A stretch of 5,302 nt of DNA from an uncultured Porphyromonas sp. (GTDB lineage: Bacteria > Bacteroidota > Bacteroidia > Bacteroidales > Porphyromonadaceae): positions 1-5,302 of the forward strand of contig CAKMOP010000062.1 of assembly GCA_927910985.1 (NCBI GenBank), in the 5' to 3' direction. Positions within the stretch are counted from its first letter, which is position 1; the number at the start of each line of letters is the position of its first letter. The position numbers and the translations under genes were made by a program. Below are positions 5,275-5,302 of the stretch, piece after piece. A model generated the notes under the pieces. It made no database searches. It worked only from the letters and a program-made list of their open reading frames with translations, and was not told the origin of the DNA.

Positions 5275-5302
5275 ATGAAAGAACGCTTGTTTTCTTCCCT
5301 TA
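5275..5302 (+). CDS. Possible start of a gene truncated by the right edge
   Basis: An ATG at 5275 opens a frame that reads MKERLFSSL up to the end of the window. An in-frame TAA at 5257-5259 lies upstream, and no other ATG, GTG or TTG occurs between them, so this would be the first usable start. A charged opening followed by hydrophobic residues could be the beginning of a signal peptide, but nine residues are too few to judge. The promoter match at 5084-5115 supports a rightward gene beginning near here. No Shine-Dalgarno sequence is visible; upstream bases are instead pyrimidine-rich. No function can be assigned. Confidence 0.35.

Larger units (their letters stand above)
5014..5302. other. 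Right-end intergenic stretch with no complete gene
   Basis: I see no plausible complete protein gene here on either strand; the reading frames are short and do not resemble known families. Positions 5014-5083 contain nothing recognisable. The rest holds a promoter match (5084-5115), a minus-strand terminator-like element (5134-5160), a long-range pairing (5170-5242) and a possible gene start at 5275. I looked for tRNA features and saw no T-arm and acceptor combination, and no riboswitch core that I recognise. Confidence 0.7.

Overview
The window looks like ordinary chromosomal core sequence from a member of the Bacteroidota. The evidence is a Bacteroidota-type SurA/PpiD periplasmic folding protein, two good matches to the Bacteroidota promoter pattern (TTTG, 20 bases, TAnnTTTG), no convincing Shine-Dalgarno sequences before the genes, and a recF gene followed directly by a short DUF721/DciA-type gene. 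The coding sequence is fairly GC-rich by eye, with C or G favoured at third positions. A Porphyromonas-like organism would fit, but the genus is my inference and not shown by the sequence.

Layout, all genes on the + strand. Positions 1-186 hold two hairpins, probably the end of an upstream unit, and then a promoter and a short A-rich leader. Positions 187-2346 encode a 719-residue membrane-anchored PpiD/SurA-like foldase. A 137-base gap follows, with a strong terminator-like hairpin. Next come three tightly spaced genes: rlmN (2484-3533), recF (3546-4646) and a DciA-like gene (4655-4945). The gaps between them are 12 and 8 bases, and a textbook intrinsic terminator closes the group (4977-5013). 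The last 289 bases hold no complete gene. They contain a second promoter match, a minus-strand terminator-like element, a long-range pairing that could be a structured leader, and a possible first few codons of a gene that runs off the right edge.

Function. The first unit serves envelope protein folding in the periplasm. The second unit combines 23S rRNA/tRNA methylation (RlmN) with DNA metabolism: RecF in gap repair and RecFOR loading of RecA, and DciA in handling the replicative helicase. The recF-DciA pairing makes sense for replication-fork maintenance. RlmN has no obvious functional link to them.

I found no mobile element, CRISPR array, toxin-antitoxin pair, phage gene, tRNA or rRNA, and no clear new system. 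The part most worth a second look is the promoter plus structured, apparently gene-free stretch at 5084-5274. A smaller point is the apparent loss of the usual parvulin active-site histidine in the PpiD-like protein.
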